Positions 42,997 to 51,335 are shown, numbered from the stretch's first letter. The stretch: DNA of 64,000 nucleotides from Streptomyces sp. G44 (GCF_016905445.1 NZ_JAFEXF010000002.1:62001-126000), one strand, 5' to 3'. Made by a program: numbers and translations. Notes: generated by a model not told the origin, from the sequence alone.

Positions 42997-43617
42997 TCAC
43001 GGAGTCGCGATGGGCTCGGAGTCCCTTTCGCTTGCTTCTTCCCAGGCTTCGCGGCCGGACCAGGCGGCGAGGGCGGCGACCACCAGGGCCACCGCCGGGT
43101 CGGCCCACCACCAGCCCAGTGCGGCGTTGAGGCCCAGCCCGGCGAGTACGGTGATCGACAGGGCGTTGGACATCCACGTCTCGGTCGACTGCGCCACGAG
43201 GACAGGGTTGTCCAGGGCGCGTCCGATGCGGCGCTGGCTCACTGCGATGGGCGTCATTACGATCAGCGCGACCACGTTGAGCACGATGCCGATCAGGGAC
43301 TCGCCTGCCTTGTCCTGTGTGACCAGGTCGCGGATCGATTCGAAGGCCACATAGGCGGCCAGGGCGTAGAAGGTGAGCGCGATCAGCCGCAGCGCCCGTC
43401 CTTGCCGAGCGCGTGGTCCGGCGCGGAGTTGCCAGATCACCACGGAGGCGGCGAAGACCTCGATGGCCGAGTCGATGCCGAATCCGACCAGGGCAATCGA
43501 GTCGGCCACCAGCCCGGCAGTGACCGCGATGACACCTTCGATCACGTCCCAGACCACGATGAACCACGCCAGGGCCAGCCCGCGCCGAACGAGGGTATGG
43601 TCACGGCCTTCGGTCAT
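42997..43617 (-). CDS. Cation diffusion facilitator (CDF) metal transporter
   Basis: 206 residues, ATG at 43617 overlapping the upstream small gene's stop. Six membrane helices (WFIVVWDVIEGVIAVTAGL, VADSIALVGFGIDSAIEVF, LIALTFYALAAYVAFESI, IGIVLNVVALIVMTPIAV, MSNALSITVLAGLGLNAAL, WADPAVALVVAALAAWSG). The metal site is formed by Asp pairs: D39 and D49 (ADSIALVGFGID) in TM2 and WWADP in TM5. The C-terminal cytosolic domain of full-length CDF proteins is missing, which is common in this small subfamily. Proton-coupled export of divalent metal. An operator-like repeat lies upstream of the preceding gene. Confidence 0.82.
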   Translation of the reverse strand: MTEGRDHTLVRRGLALAWFIVVWDVIEGVIAVTAGLVADSIALVGFGIDSAIEVFAASVVIWQLRAGPRARQGRALRLIALTFYALAAYVAFESIRDLVTQDKAGESLIGIVLNVVALIVMTPIAVSQRRIGRALDNPVLVAQSTETWMSNALSITVLAGLGLNAALGWWWADPAVALVVAALAAWSGREAWEEASERDSEPIATP

Positions 43618-43799
43618 GTCCGGTCCTCCGCAGGGGTGTCCAGGTCCCGTGCGATCGCGCCCCGGCTGCTCAGCACGTCAGCGCCGCGGTGCGCCGCGGC
43701 CTCGGCGCCCAGCGAGCGCCGCAGATTCTCGTGCCCGGCGGACGCCTGGTGGGCGAGGCGGCCCGCGTCGGTGGTGTGCAGTGCGTACAGCTTTGTCAT
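43614..43799 (-). CDS. Truncated paralogue of the downstream membrane protein's N-terminus
   Basis: 61 residues, ATG at 43799 with GGGGA 4 bases upstream. MTKLYALHTTDAGRLAHQASAGHENLRRSLGAEAAAHRG matches MTKMKLRAPDRSTLLRLARQ...LRRSLGAETAARRW at the start of the protein encoded at 44014-44733, and the 60 bases upstream also match. The segment is therefore a partial duplication that kept promoter, operator and N-terminus. It is still coupled to the CDF gene and may now mainly supply that gene with its promoter. Confidence 0.6.
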   Translation of the reverse strand: MTKLYALHTTDAGRLAHQASAGHENLRRSLGAEAAAHRGADVLSSRGAIARDLDTPAEDRT

Positions 43800-43819
43800 G
43801 CGTCCCCTGGTGCCCCGGC

Positions 43820-43843
43820 TGCCATCGGTGAAACCCGATGACA
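43820..43843. promoter_or_regulatory. Metal-regulator operator-like site 1
   Basis: TGCCATCG-N8-CGATGACA, an 8-8-8 inverted repeat with one mismatch, 21 bases upstream of the ATG at 43799 (minus strand), which starts the CDF operon. Read on the minus strand it is TGTCATCG-GGTTTCAC-CGATGGCA. Confidence 0.6.
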
Positions 43844-44013
43844 GCGATGTATGCCGGGATGGCCTTGTGGCCGCCCGCCACGTGACCCGGTCGGTTCACC
43901 TGCCGACCTGTGGTGGCTGCAGGTAGGTCGGCCGTGTTCGGCACGCCATGTGAGGCCCACAGGCGGTGCGGAAACGCCCCGGATAGGAAGAGGGCGTTCC
44001 GCCTGATGTGTGC

Positions 44014-44733
44014 TCACTCGTGGCGGTGCTCGGCGTCGCCGGTCCGCAGTGGACCGGGTGTCCTGTTGTCGGTCGCGGGCTGTGCCTTCAGAGTGGGGCG
44101 GGCACGCCAGCAGCGGTACATCTCCTCGGCGTAGGGCAGGGCGCCGAAGATGATGAAGGCGCCCAGCAGCCCGGCGCGTGCGCGCGGGGGCAGTGGGTCG
44201 CGGCTCTTGAGGCGGAGCCTGAAGTCGGGGCGCTGCTGACGGCCGGTCAGCGCGCGCGCCTGGTCCCAGTGCAGCACCGCCAGCAGGCTGGTGGCCATCA
44301 GCGGTACGACCTCCAGCAAGCTGTGGATGTGCTGCTCGACCGGGGCGATACGGCGCCGCTTGTCGGCGTAGCGGACGTCCCAGGCGGCTGTTGCGCTGTG
44401 CGCGCCGAGCGCACTGGCGCTGGTGGCCAGGACGCCGGCGTTGACCTCGCACAGCAGTCCGAGAGTGACCGGCACTCCGGCTTCCGCCAGCATCAGCGAG
44501 TGCATCAGCGACTCCCGTGGGCCCGCGGTTTCCTCGATGCGGGCGCGCTTGTGCTGATACCAGTCGGCGACCCCGGCACCCAGCCACAGCGGCATCACCG
44601 CGCCAAGAAGCCACCGGCGCGCGGCGGTCTCCGCGCCCAGCGAGCGCCGCAGGTCGCTGGGCCGGACGGGGCCCTGGCGGGCGAGGCGAAGCAAAGTGGA
44701 GCGGTCGGGGGCGCGCAGTTTCATCTTCGTCAT
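44014..44733 (-). CDS. Multi-pass membrane protein of unknown function
   Basis: 239 residues from ATG at 44733 (GGGGGA upstream). After a basic N-terminal 45 residues there are about three to four hydrophobic segments (WLLGAVMPLWLGAGVADW, EAGVPVTLGLLCEVNAGVLA, LLEVVPLMATSLLAVLHW, ARAGLLGAFIIFGALPYAEEM). Histidines cluster in the loops (APVEQHIHSLLE) and at the C-terminus (DAEHRHE), which may bind metal ions. No family assigned. Preceded by an operator-like site shared with the CDF operon and the CmtR-like gene, so it is probably part of the metal response. Confidence 0.65.
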   Translation of the reverse strand: MTKMKLRAPDRSTLLRLARQGPVRPSDLRRSLGAETAARRWLLGAVMPLWLGAGVADWYQHKRARIEETAGPRESLMHSLMLAEAGVPVTLGLLCEVNAGVLATSASALGAHSATAAWDVRYADKRRRIAPVEQHIHSLLEVVPLMATSLLAVLHWDQARALTGRQQRPDFRLRLKSRDPLPPRARAGLLGAFIIFGALPYAEEMYRCWRARPTLKAQPATDNRTPGPLRTGDAEHRHE

Positions 44734-44753
44734 GCGTCCCCCAGTGCCCTCGT

Positions 44754-44777
44754 TGTTATCGGCGAAACCCGATGACA
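44754..44777. promoter_or_regulatory. Metal-regulator operator-like site 2
   Basis: TGTTATCG-N8-CGATGACA, 21 bases upstream of the ATG at 44733 (minus strand), the same distance as at site 1. Minus-strand reading: TGTCATCG-GGTTTCGC-CGATAACA. Confidence 0.6.
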
Positions 44778-44819
44778 TCGGAACCTGGCGGAATGGCGTA
44801 TATGTGCCCCCGCCGACGC

Positions 44820-44940
44820 GACTTCGGGCTCACCTTCCTCGGACATGACCTCGCTGTCAGCGATCGCGTCGAGGTGCTCGACGCGGGCCTTCTTGGCGGC
44901 GTAGCCGGGGTCGCGGGAGGTCTTCCAGGTTCTTACGACG
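44820..44940 (-). pseudogene. IS630-family transposase remnant
   Basis: The minus-strand translation RTWKTSRDPGYAAKKARVEH, followed by LDAIADSEVMSEEGEPEV, matches the stretch just before the catalytic DEFGPL motif of actinobacterial IS630-type transposases. Both the helix-turn-helix part and the catalytic DDE part are missing. It lies between the methyltransferase gene and operator site 2. Confidence 0.55.
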
Positions 44941-44981
44941 CGCCCTCCTCGCGGAGCGAGATGCGCAGGCTCTCGTGGCAG

Positions 44982-45593
44982 TCAGCTGCGTTCGGCTGCG
45001 CCGAGCAGGTAGTCGCTGCCGATGCGGGTGCGCCACTGCTCGCCGAATTCCAGTCCGTGGCGGGACAGTTCGGCCAGGAACTCGCCCGCGGTGAAGCGGT
45101 CCTTGGTGGGGTGGTCGAGCAGGGCCCGGTAGGTGGGGCGGGCCAGCGCGGTGGCGGTGACCTCCTCGAAGTAGAACCGGCCGCCGGGCTTGAGGACCCG
45201 GGCGGCCTCGGCGACGGCATCCCGCCAGGCGGGGATGTGGTGGATGATGCCGAAGTCGAACACGGCGTCGTAGGTGCCGTCGTCGGCGTCGAAGGCGGTC
45301 CGCAGGTCGGTGGCGGCGCCGACCGCCAACCGGACCCGGCCGTCGTAACGGGCCAGACGGCGGCGGGCCCGTTCGATCATGGCGGGGTCCAGGTCGACGG
45401 CGTCGACGGTGGCGGCACCGAAGACATCCAGGATCAGCCGTGTGCCGTACCCGGAGCCGCAGCCGATCTCCGCGACGTGGGAGCCCGGCGTCCGCCCGCC
45501 GAGCCGGGCCAGCAGTGGCGCCTCGTACAGGCGCTGCAGCCACCGGCGCGGCGGGCTGTTCACCAGCAGGGTCTCGACTCGGTTCATGAGCAT
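44982..45593 (-). CDS. SAM-dependent class I methyltransferase
   Basis: 203 residues from ATG at 45593, chosen because GGAG lies 8 bases upstream; ATGs at 45599 and 45587 are alternatives. SAM motif I is EIGCGSGYG (residues 42-50), motif II VDAVDLDPAMIERAR, and motif IV DAVFDFGIIHHIPAW, followed by LKPGGRFYFEEV. A standard small-molecule methyltransferase of the Methyltransf_11/25 type. The N-terminus (MNRVETLLVNSPPRRWLQRLYEAPLL) resembles enzymes found beside arsenic or metal resistance genes, but no metal-binding Cys set is present. Substrate unknown. Confidence 0.82.
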   Translation of the reverse strand: MLMNRVETLLVNSPPRRWLQRLYEAPLLARLGGRTPGSHVAEIGCGSGYGTRLILDVFGAATVDAVDLDPAMIERARRRLARYDGRVRLAVGAATDLRTAFDADDGTYDAVFDFGIIHHIPAWRDAVAEAARVLKPGGRFYFEEVTATALARPTYRALLDHPTKDRFTAGEFLAELSRHGLEFGEQWRTRIGSDYLLGAAERS

Positions 45594-45673
45594 GTGCATT
45601 TCTCCAGCTGTCGTCGGTCCGGGCACTGCGGGCCGCTGCCCGCCCCCGCGGCGCTGTGGGTCCCACGGTCGGG

Positions 45674-47197
45674 TCACACCACGCTGTGTTCCACGGGGGT
45701 GTCGGCACTCGGGGCGGGGCGGCCGCGCAGGAACGCCGCGGTCAGTGCGGCGCTGAGCAGCGCGATGGCGGCAGTGGTGAGCAGGACGAGGGTCATGCCG
45801 TGGACGTAGGCGTTCCTCGCCGAGTCAGCCAGCGCGGGCAGGTTCAGGCGTTCGGCGACGGCCAGGGCCCCGGCGACGGAGTCGCGGGCAGCGTCGGCGG
45901 CCGGGACGGGCAGTTGGGAGGGGGCGGCCAGCTTGTCGGTGTAGCCCTGGGCGAGCAGGCTGCCGAGGACTGCCACCCCGAGGGCGCCGCCGGCCTGGCG
46001 CAGGGTCATGGTGATGGCGGTGCCGGATCCTGACCGCTCGGGTGGCAGGGCCCCCAGGACCGCCTCCATCGCAGGCGACAGCGCCATGCCGATGCCCAGG
46101 CCCACCACGGCCAGCCAGCCGGCCACGAAGCCGTATCCGGTGTCCACGTCGGTGGCCGCGCCGACGGCCAGGCCCCCGGCCAGCACCAGCAGCCCGACGG
46201 TGACCGGGAGGCGGTATCCGGTCCGGGCGGCCAGTTTTTCTCCCGCCGGGGCGCCCACCACCAGGCCGCCGATCAGGGGCAGCAGCCGCAGGCCGGTCCC
46301 GAGCGCGTCGTAGCCCTGGACGAGCTGCAGGTATTGGGGCACCACGAAGAGCAGGCCGAGCATGCCGAAGGTGACCAGGACGCCGGCCAGGCTGCCCCAC
46401 AGGAACTGGGCCCGGCCGAACAGCCGCAGGTCGATCATCGGCTGGGGGGTGCGCAGTTCCCACCGTACGAAGAGGGCGAGCAGCACGAGACCCGCCGCGA
46501 GGGTGCCCAGTACCAGGGGCTCGCCCCAGCCGCGGCCGGGGGCCTCGATCAGCCCGTAGACCAGGGCCACCAGTCCGACCGTGGAGAGCAGCCCGCCGGG
46601 CACGTCCGGGCGCGGCGGAGCCGGGTCGCGGGACTCGGGCAGCAGCAGGGCGATCGCGACCATGGCGATCGCGACCACCGGCACGTTGATCAGGAAGATC
46701 GAACCCCACCAGTAGTGCTGCAGCAGGTACCCGCCGATGATCGGGCCGAGGGGGATGCCCACCCCCAGGCCCATCACCAGCACCGAGACCGCCCGGCCGC
46801 GCTCGTGGGGTGCGAACAGCACCGCGAGCACGGCGAACGCGATCGGCAGCAGGATGGCCCCGCCGGCGCCCATGAGCGCGCGGGCGGCGATGACCACCCC
46901 GGCGGAATCGGCCCAGGCCGCGAGGGCCGACGCGAGGGCGAACACCAGCAGGCCGATCTGGATGAGCCGTTTGCGGCCGTAGCGGTCGCCGAGCGCGCCG
47001 CAGGCCAGCATCAATCCGGCCAGCACCAGCACATAGGCGTTGACCATCCACTGCAGCGCGTCGGTGCCCACCGACAGCTCGGTGGCGATCGTGGGCAGCG
47101 CCACGTTCATGATCGTGATGTCGAAGCCCAGGGTCAGCACCCCCACCCCGAGCGCCGCCAGCGCCCACCAGCGCCGTGAGTCCTGTGATTGCGTCAT
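45674..47197 (-). CDS. DHA2-family MFS efflux pump (14 TM)
   Basis: 507 residues from ATG at 47197 (GGGGAGG 6 bases upstream). Fourteen predicted helices. FDITIMNVALPTIATEL is the start signature of EmrB/QacA-like drug:H+ antiporters (TM1 'D-x-T-x-V-N-V-A-L-P'), GALGDRYGRKR the TM2-3 loop, and LVMGLGVGIPLGPIIGGYL motif C of exporters. Divergent from the CmtR-like regulator with an intergenic of 83 bases holding two operator-like repeats, so it is likely derepressed by metal or thiol stress. The exported compound could be a drug or a metal-thiol conjugate. Confidence 0.87.
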   Translation of the reverse strand: MTQSQDSRRWWALAALGVGVLTLGFDITIMNVALPTIATELSVGTDALQWMVNAYVLVLAGLMLACGALGDRYGRKRLIQIGLLVFALASALAAWADSAGVVIAARALMGAGGAILLPIAFAVLAVLFAPHERGRAVSVLVMGLGVGIPLGPIIGGYLLQHYWWGSIFLINVPVVAIAMVAIALLLPESRDPAPPRPDVPGGLLSTVGLVALVYGLIEAPGRGWGEPLVLGTLAAGLVLLALFVRWELRTPQPMIDLRLFGRAQFLWGSLAGVLVTFGMLGLLFVVPQYLQLVQGYDALGTGLRLLPLIGGLVVGAPAGEKLAARTGYRLPVTVGLLVLAGGLAVGAATDVDTGYGFVAGWLAVVGLGIGMALSPAMEAVLGALPPERSGSGTAITMTLRQAGGALGVAVLGSLLAQGYTDKLAAPSQLPVPAADAARDSVAGALAVAERLNLPALADSARNAYVHGMTLVLLTTAAIALLSAALTAAFLRGRPAPSADTPVEHSVV

Positions 47198-47232
47198 TGC
47201 AACCTCCCCGAAATAAGAGCGGTATCCATCGC

Positions 47233-47256
47233 TGTCATCGAACTTCACCGATCAGT
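47233..47256. promoter_or_regulatory. Metal-regulator operator-like site 3
   Basis: TGTCATCG-AACTTCAC-CGATCAGT between the divergent efflux-pump and CmtR-like genes. The left arm is perfect and the spacer resembles sites 1 and 2; the right arm is conserved only in CGAT. Confidence 0.5.
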
Positions 47257-47268
47257 AAGCGATTACGC

Positions 47269-47292
47269 TATCATCGGCGCATGACGATGAAT
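47269..47292. promoter_or_regulatory. Metal-regulator operator-like site 4
   Basis: TATCATCG-N8-CGATGAAT overlapping the ATG at 47281 of the CmtR-like gene. A site across the start codon would suit autorepression, especially if the mRNA is leaderless. Confidence 0.5.
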
Positions 47293-47664
47293 AGTGCGGG
47301 CGCGGCCACCGAACCGCGCGCCGAATTGGGGGCCGCGGCGGCACTGTTCCGCGGTCTGGCGGATCCCACGCGGCTGGCGATCATGCGGCGGCTGGCCGCC
47401 GGCGAGGCGCGCGTGGTGGACCTGTGCGGCGAGCTGGGCTTGGTGCAGTCGACGGTCTCCTCGCATCTGGCGTGCCTGCGTGACTGCGGCCTGATCGACT
47501 CGCGGCCCGAGGGCCGCGCCTCGTGGTACTTCCTGGCGCGCCCGGAGCTGCTGGAGCTGCTGTCCGCCGCCGAGGGGCTGCTGGCCGCGACCGGTGAGGC
47601 CGTCGAGTTGTGCCCGAACTACGGCCGCGACGCGGCCGGTACCAAGAACGAAGGGATCGCGTAA
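47281..47664 (+). CDS. CmtR-like ArsR/SmtB-family metal sensor (Cd/Pb type)
   Basis: 127 residues from ATG at 47281 (ATG at 47287 also possible; the frame upstream to 47176 lies in the efflux-pump gene). Winged helix: LADPTRLAIMRRLAAGEARVVDLCGELGLVQSTVSSHLACLRDCGLIDSR. The pair C65-x3-C69 in the recognition helix and C111 (ELCPNYG) in the C-terminal tail match the three thiolate ligands of mycobacterial CmtR, a Cd(II)/Pb(II) sensor. Metal binding should release DNA. It is co-transcribed with the metal ATPase (TAATG overlap) and is the prime candidate for the 8-N8-8 operator sites. Confidence 0.85.
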   Translation: MTMNSAGAATEPRAELGAAAALFRGLADPTRLAIMRRLAAGEARVVDLCGELGLVQSTVSSHLACLRDCGLIDSRPEGRASWYFLARPELLELLSAAEGLLAATGEAVELCPNYGRDAAGTKNEGIA

Positions 47665-49631
47665 TGGGTGACGCGTGCGGATGCAGCGGCGACGAGCCGC
47701 GCACCGGGGAAGAGGCCGAGGAGTCGGCTCCGGAACGGCTGTGGCAGGTCAGTGAGCTGCAGTGGGCCGCCGTGGCGGGAGTCTTCCTGCTGGCTGGCTT
47801 CATCACCTCGCTGGCCGGCGGGCCGGAGTCGGTGGAACTCGGCCTGAACGCCCTCGCGCTGGCCGCGGGTGCCTGGACGTTCGTCCCCGGCACACTGCGC
47901 CGCCTGGCCAAGGGCAAGATCGGCGTCGGCACGCTGATGACGATCGCCGCCGTCGGCGCCGTCATACTCGGCGAGGTCGAAGAGGCGGCCATGCTGGCCT
48001 TCCTCTACTCGATCAGCGAGGGCCTGGAGGAGTACTCCCTGGCCCGCACCCGCCGCGGCCTGCGCGCCCTGCTGAACCTGGTCCCGAACGAAGCCACCGT
48101 GCTGCGCGACGGCGCCCAGGTCACCGTCGACCCGGCCACCCTCACCATCGGCGACATACTCCTCGTCAAGCCGGGCGAGCGCCTGGCCACCGACGGCACG
48201 ATCCGCACCGGCCGCTCGGCCCTCGACGTCTCCGCACTGACCGGCGAGTCGGTCCCCGTAGAGGCCGGTGAGGGCGACCAGGTGTACGCCGGTTCGATCA
48301 ACGGCAACGGCGTCCTCGAGGTCGAGGCCACCGCCACCGCCGCGGACAACTCCCTGGCCCGGATCGTGAAGATCGTGGAGGCGGAGCAGTCCCGCAAGGG
48401 CGCCGCCCAGCGCCTCGCCGACAAGATCGCCAAGCCGCTGGTGCCCGGCATCATGATCCTCGCCGCGGTCATCGCCGTCACCGGCAGCGTGTTCGGTGAG
48501 CCCCGCACCTGGATCGAACGCGCCCTGGTGGTGCTGGTCGCGGCCTCGCCGTGCGCGCTGGCCATCTCCGTGCCCGTCAGCGTGGTCGCCGCGATCGGCG
48601 CGGCCAGCAAGCTCGGCGTCCTGGTCAAGGGCGGCGCCGCCCTTGAGGCCCTGGGCCGGATCCGCGCGGTGGCGCTGGACAAGACCGGCACCCTGACCCG
48701 CAACGAACCCAAGGTCGTCCAGGTCACCGCCACCGACGGCCAGAGCCGCGAGCAGGTGCTGCGCATCGCCGCCGCCCTGGAGGCCCGCAGCGAGCACCCG
48801 CTCGCCCGCGCGATCCTGGCCGCCGTACCCGAACACGAGCAGGCCGCCGACGTGGAAGCCGTCACCGGCGCCGGCCTGACCGGCACCCTCGACGGCCGCC
48901 CCGCCCGCCTGGGCCGGCCCGGCTGGATCGACGCAGGTCCCCTCGCCGAGGACGTCGCCGCCATGCAGGCCGCCGGAGCCACCGCAGTCCTCGTCGAGTA
49001 CGACGGGGCCCTGATCGGCGCCGTCGCGGTCCGCGACGAACTGCGCCCCGAGGCCGCCGAGGTCGTCGCCCGGCTCAAGGCCAGCGGCTACCAGGTGGCG
49101 ATGCTCACCGGCGACAACGAGCGCACCGCCGCCGCCCTGGCCGCCCAGGCCGGCATCACCGAGGTCCACGCCGACCTGCGCCCGGAGGACAAGTCCACCC
49201 TGGTGCGCGGCATGCGCGAGCAGCGCCCCACCGCCATGGTCGGCGACGGCGTCAACGACGCCCCCGCGCTGGCCACCGCCGACATCGGCATCGCGATGGG
49301 CGCGATGGGCACCGACGTGGCCATCGAGACCGCAGACGTCGCCCTCATGGGCGAGGACCTGCGCCACCTCCCGCAGGCCCTGGCCCACGCCCGCCGCTCC
49401 CGCGCGATCATGCTGCAGAACGTCGGCCTGTCCCTGGCCCTGATCGGCGCCCTCATCCCGCTGGCCGCCTTCGGCGTCCTGGGACTGGCCGCGGTCGTGG
49501 CCGTCCACGAACTCGCCGAGATCGTCGTCATCGGCAACGGCGTACGCGCCGGCCGCGCCAAGCCGCTGCCGCCCGCCCCCGCCGCACAGCCCGCGGCCAA
49601 GCAGGCGGTCCCCGAAACCGCGGGAGTGTAA
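47664..49631 (+). CDS. Heavy-metal P1B-type ATPase (SPC type)
   Basis: 655 residues from ATG at 47664. The N-terminus is short with a C-x-C pair (C5, C7) instead of a heavy-metal-associated domain. Key motifs: SPC at residues 295-297 in the ion-path helix, the phosphorylation motif DKTGTLT (D339), TGES in the actuator domain, and GDGVNDAPALA in the hinge. The last membrane helix carries VHELAEIVVIGNG, the counterpart of the HEGGT motif. SPC plus six helices identify the P1B-4 group (Co/Ni/Fe/Cd exporters such as CtpD), not the CPC-type CadA/ZntA. Coupled to the CmtR-like gene and followed by lspA after 5 bases. Confidence 0.87.
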   Translation: MGDACGCSGDEPRTGEEAEESAPERLWQVSELQWAAVAGVFLLAGFITSLAGGPESVELGLNALALAAGAWTFVPGTLRRLAKGKIGVGTLMTIAAVGAVILGEVEEAAMLAFLYSISEGLEEYSLARTRRGLRALLNLVPNEATVLRDGAQVTVDPATLTIGDILLVKPGERLATDGTIRTGRSALDVSALTGESVPVEAGEGDQVYAGSINGNGVLEVEATATAADNSLARIVKIVEAEQSRKGAAQRLADKIAKPLVPGIMILAAVIAVTGSVFGEPRTWIERALVVLVAASPCALAISVPVSVVAAIGAASKLGVLVKGGAALEALGRIRAVALDKTGTLTRNEPKVVQVTATDGQSREQVLRIAAALEARSEHPLARAILAAVPEHEQAADVEAVTGAGLTGTLDGRPARLGRPGWIDAGPLAEDVAAMQAAGATAVLVEYDGALIGAVAVRDELRPEAAEVVARLKASGYQVAMLTGDNERTAAALAAQAGITEVHADLRPEDKSTLVRGMREQRPTAMVGDGVNDAPALATADIGIAMGAMGTDVAIETADVALMGEDLRHLPQALAHARRSRAIMLQNVGLSLALIGALIPLAAFGVLGLAAVVAVHELAEIVVIGNGVRAGRAKPLPPAPAAQPAAKQAVPETAGV

Positions 49632-49636
49632 AGGGC

Positions 49637-50146
49637 ATGACCGAGTCCACCACCACGGTGCGACGCCCCACCACGCGGCGGCGCGTGACCTTCCTGGTCA
49701 CCGCCGCCGCGCTGGCCGGCTTCGACCTGTCCGCGAAAGCCTGGGCCCAGTCCAACCTGGCCGGCAACCCCCTCGAGGGCGGCCCGTTGGACCTGCGCCT
49801 GGCCTACAACCCCGGGGTCGCCTTCAGCTTCGCCGCAGAAGCCCCCAGCTGGATCGTCATCGCGGTCACCGCCGCCATCACCCTCGCGGTGGCCGTCTAC
49901 GGCTGGCGCACCGCCGCCACCAGTGGCCGCGCTCTGACCCTGGCCATCGGCGCGATCCTCGGCGGGGCCACCGCCAACCTGATCGACCGCGCGGGCGACA
50001 CGGTGGTCACCGACTACCTGCACACCGGCTGGTGGCCCACCTTCAACCTCGCCGACGTCTTCATCGTCTGCGGCGGCATCGCCGTCGTCGTCCTGTCCTG
50101 GCGCCACACCGACCAAGACCGCGACGCCGCCCCGGCCGCCGACTGA
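49637..50146 (+). CDS. lspA: Signal peptidase II (prolipoprotein signal peptidase)
   Basis: 169 residues, ATG 5 bases after the ATPase stop (ribosome site inside that stop region). Four membrane helices; the catalytic aspartates lie in GGATANLIDRAGDTVVTDYL (D126) and FNLADVFIVCGG (D140); RLAYNPGVAFSF is the other family motif. It cleaves lipid-modified lipoprotein precursors at the outer face of the membrane. As the host has its own chromosomal lspA, this is an accessory copy in a metal operon, as occurs with lspA next to metal ATPases in other bacteria. Island lipoproteins at 52697 and 54543 are obvious clients. Confidence 0.9.
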   Translation: MTESTTTVRRPTTRRRVTFLVTAAALAGFDLSAKAWAQSNLAGNPLEGGPLDLRLAYNPGVAFSFAAEAPSWIVIAVTAAITLAVAVYGWRTAATSGRALTLAIGAILGGATANLIDRAGDTVVTDYLHTGWWPTFNLADVFIVCGGIAVVVLSWRHTDQDRDAAPAAD

Positions 50147-50184
50147 GTGGTTCAGGAGGCCGGTCTCACCGCCTGGACCACTCA
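50144..50184 (+). terminator. Hairpin terminator after lspA
   Basis: TGAGTGGTTCAGG (50144-50156, including the lspA stop) pairs with CCTGGACCACTCA (50172-50184) with a single mismatch; 15-base loop. It ends the cmtR-like/ATPase/lspA operon. Confidence 0.7.
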
Positions 50185-50379
50185 GTCCCGCCTCCCAGTC
50201 GATCGCTCACCCGAGACGCGTCGGTTGCCCGCCGCTGGGGGCGGCGGGGGACCGGCCGGCCTGATCTAGCGGACGTTGACGAACACGGGGTTCGAGTAGA
50301 ACCAGAGGTCGTCCCAGGGGTTCTCCAGCACGCTCATCGCACCGAAAACGCGGCGGCAGCACAGGGGAACCGGCGAGCG

Positions 50380-50916
50380 TCAGGGCTCAGGGGTCAGCGT
50401 CAGCTGTTGGCGATGGAAGTCGAAGTGCTGGGTGGGGTAGCGGTAGAGGTCCGCGACGGTCATGACGTCGCGGAAGAACGGATCCCAGCGGGTGGGGTAG
50501 TGCATGGCGAGCGCGAGGTCGGTCTCCCGCTCGGCGTCGAGGCGCCGGTGCAGGTCAGCGATCACCCGGTCGAACGCCTTGCCCATGCGCCGGCGGCCAA
50601 GGACCCTCGCACCACCGAGCGGGCCGAGATAGTTGATGACGTCGAAGGGTTTGGTCCCGGCATTCAGGAGCCGGGCGAAGGTTCGGCTGACACCGCGGGG
50701 TAGGCGGCCGAAGATCCGCAGCAGGCGCAACAGCGGCCGGATCAGTATGTAACCGAAGAGCATGTGGAACAGCAGCTGCTGATTGGTCCACCGTGTACCG
50801 TCCGTGCGCCGACCCAAATCGGCCCCGTCAGCGGTGTTGAGCAGCCCGTGGAACGTCCTACGGGCCCGCTCCATCTCTTCGTGGATGGCCTGGCGATCGG
50901 CTGATGACTCGCTCAT
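50380..50916 (-). CDS. DinB-like four-helix protein
   Basis: 178 residues from ATG at 50916. Helical throughout: RQAIHEEMERARRTFHGLL, NQQLLFHMLFGYILIRPLLRLL, KAFDRVIADLHRRLDAERET, DVMTVADLYRYPTQHFDFHRQQL. The spacing of His residues (LFHMLFGY and HFDFHRQQL) matches the metal site of DinB/YfiT-type proteins, some of which are thiol-dependent (mycothiol or bacillithiol) transferases. A thiol-transferase role would fit a metal-stress island but is inference. It stands alone on the minus strand. Confidence 0.65.
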   Translation of the reverse strand: MSESSADRQAIHEEMERARRTFHGLLNTADGADLGRRTDGTRWTNQQLLFHMLFGYILIRPLLRLLRIFGRLPRGVSRTFARLLNAGTKPFDVINYLGPLGGARVLGRRRMGKAFDRVIADLHRRLDAERETDLALAMHYPTRWDPFFRDVMTVADLYRYPTQHFDFHRQQLTLTPEP

Positions 50917-51335
50917 TGGATCCGCCTGTTCTCCGCCTGTTGCCGAGCGCACCCATCCCTGCCCTCTGACGACGGCCACAGACCCTCCACCCAGTAGAAC
51001 ATCCAGGCTCCACGCCGTTTAGAGGCGCGCTGTGGCGGTGGGTGTCAGGGCGCCCCGTTCGAGCCGGGTGCCCGCGCACGGCACAGCTGTCGGCTACCCG
51101 GCGCAACGCAGTATCGGGGGTTACGAGCATGCGCGTATTGGTGGTCGAGGACGCCGCGCACGGCACAGGACGGTACGCCGACCGGGTGACACGGCGGTGG
51201 GTTCTCCTATCCACCCGGTGACGGAGCCCATTCCAACGTCCGTTAGTGTGTCGATGCGTCGCGGGGGGGACCGCCGGGGTGACCCGAGGTGCGGCGCGTC
51301 CGCCCGTACTCCTGCCGCTGTCCGGTTGAGGCCCC
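50917..51335. other. Intergenic region with a response-regulator stub
   Basis: No complete gene. At 51129-51221 a 30-codon frame starts MRVLVVEDA, exactly the first strand and acidic pocket of OmpR-type response regulators, then loses homology and stops. It looks like the scar of a deleted two-component system. The rest should hold the promoter of the dsbA-like gene; nothing else was recognised. Confidence 0.5.

Noticed and set aside
47619-49508. Minus-strand frame of 629 codons opposite the metal ATPase
   Set aside because: Long only because of high G+C; the + strand has all P-type ATPase motifs.
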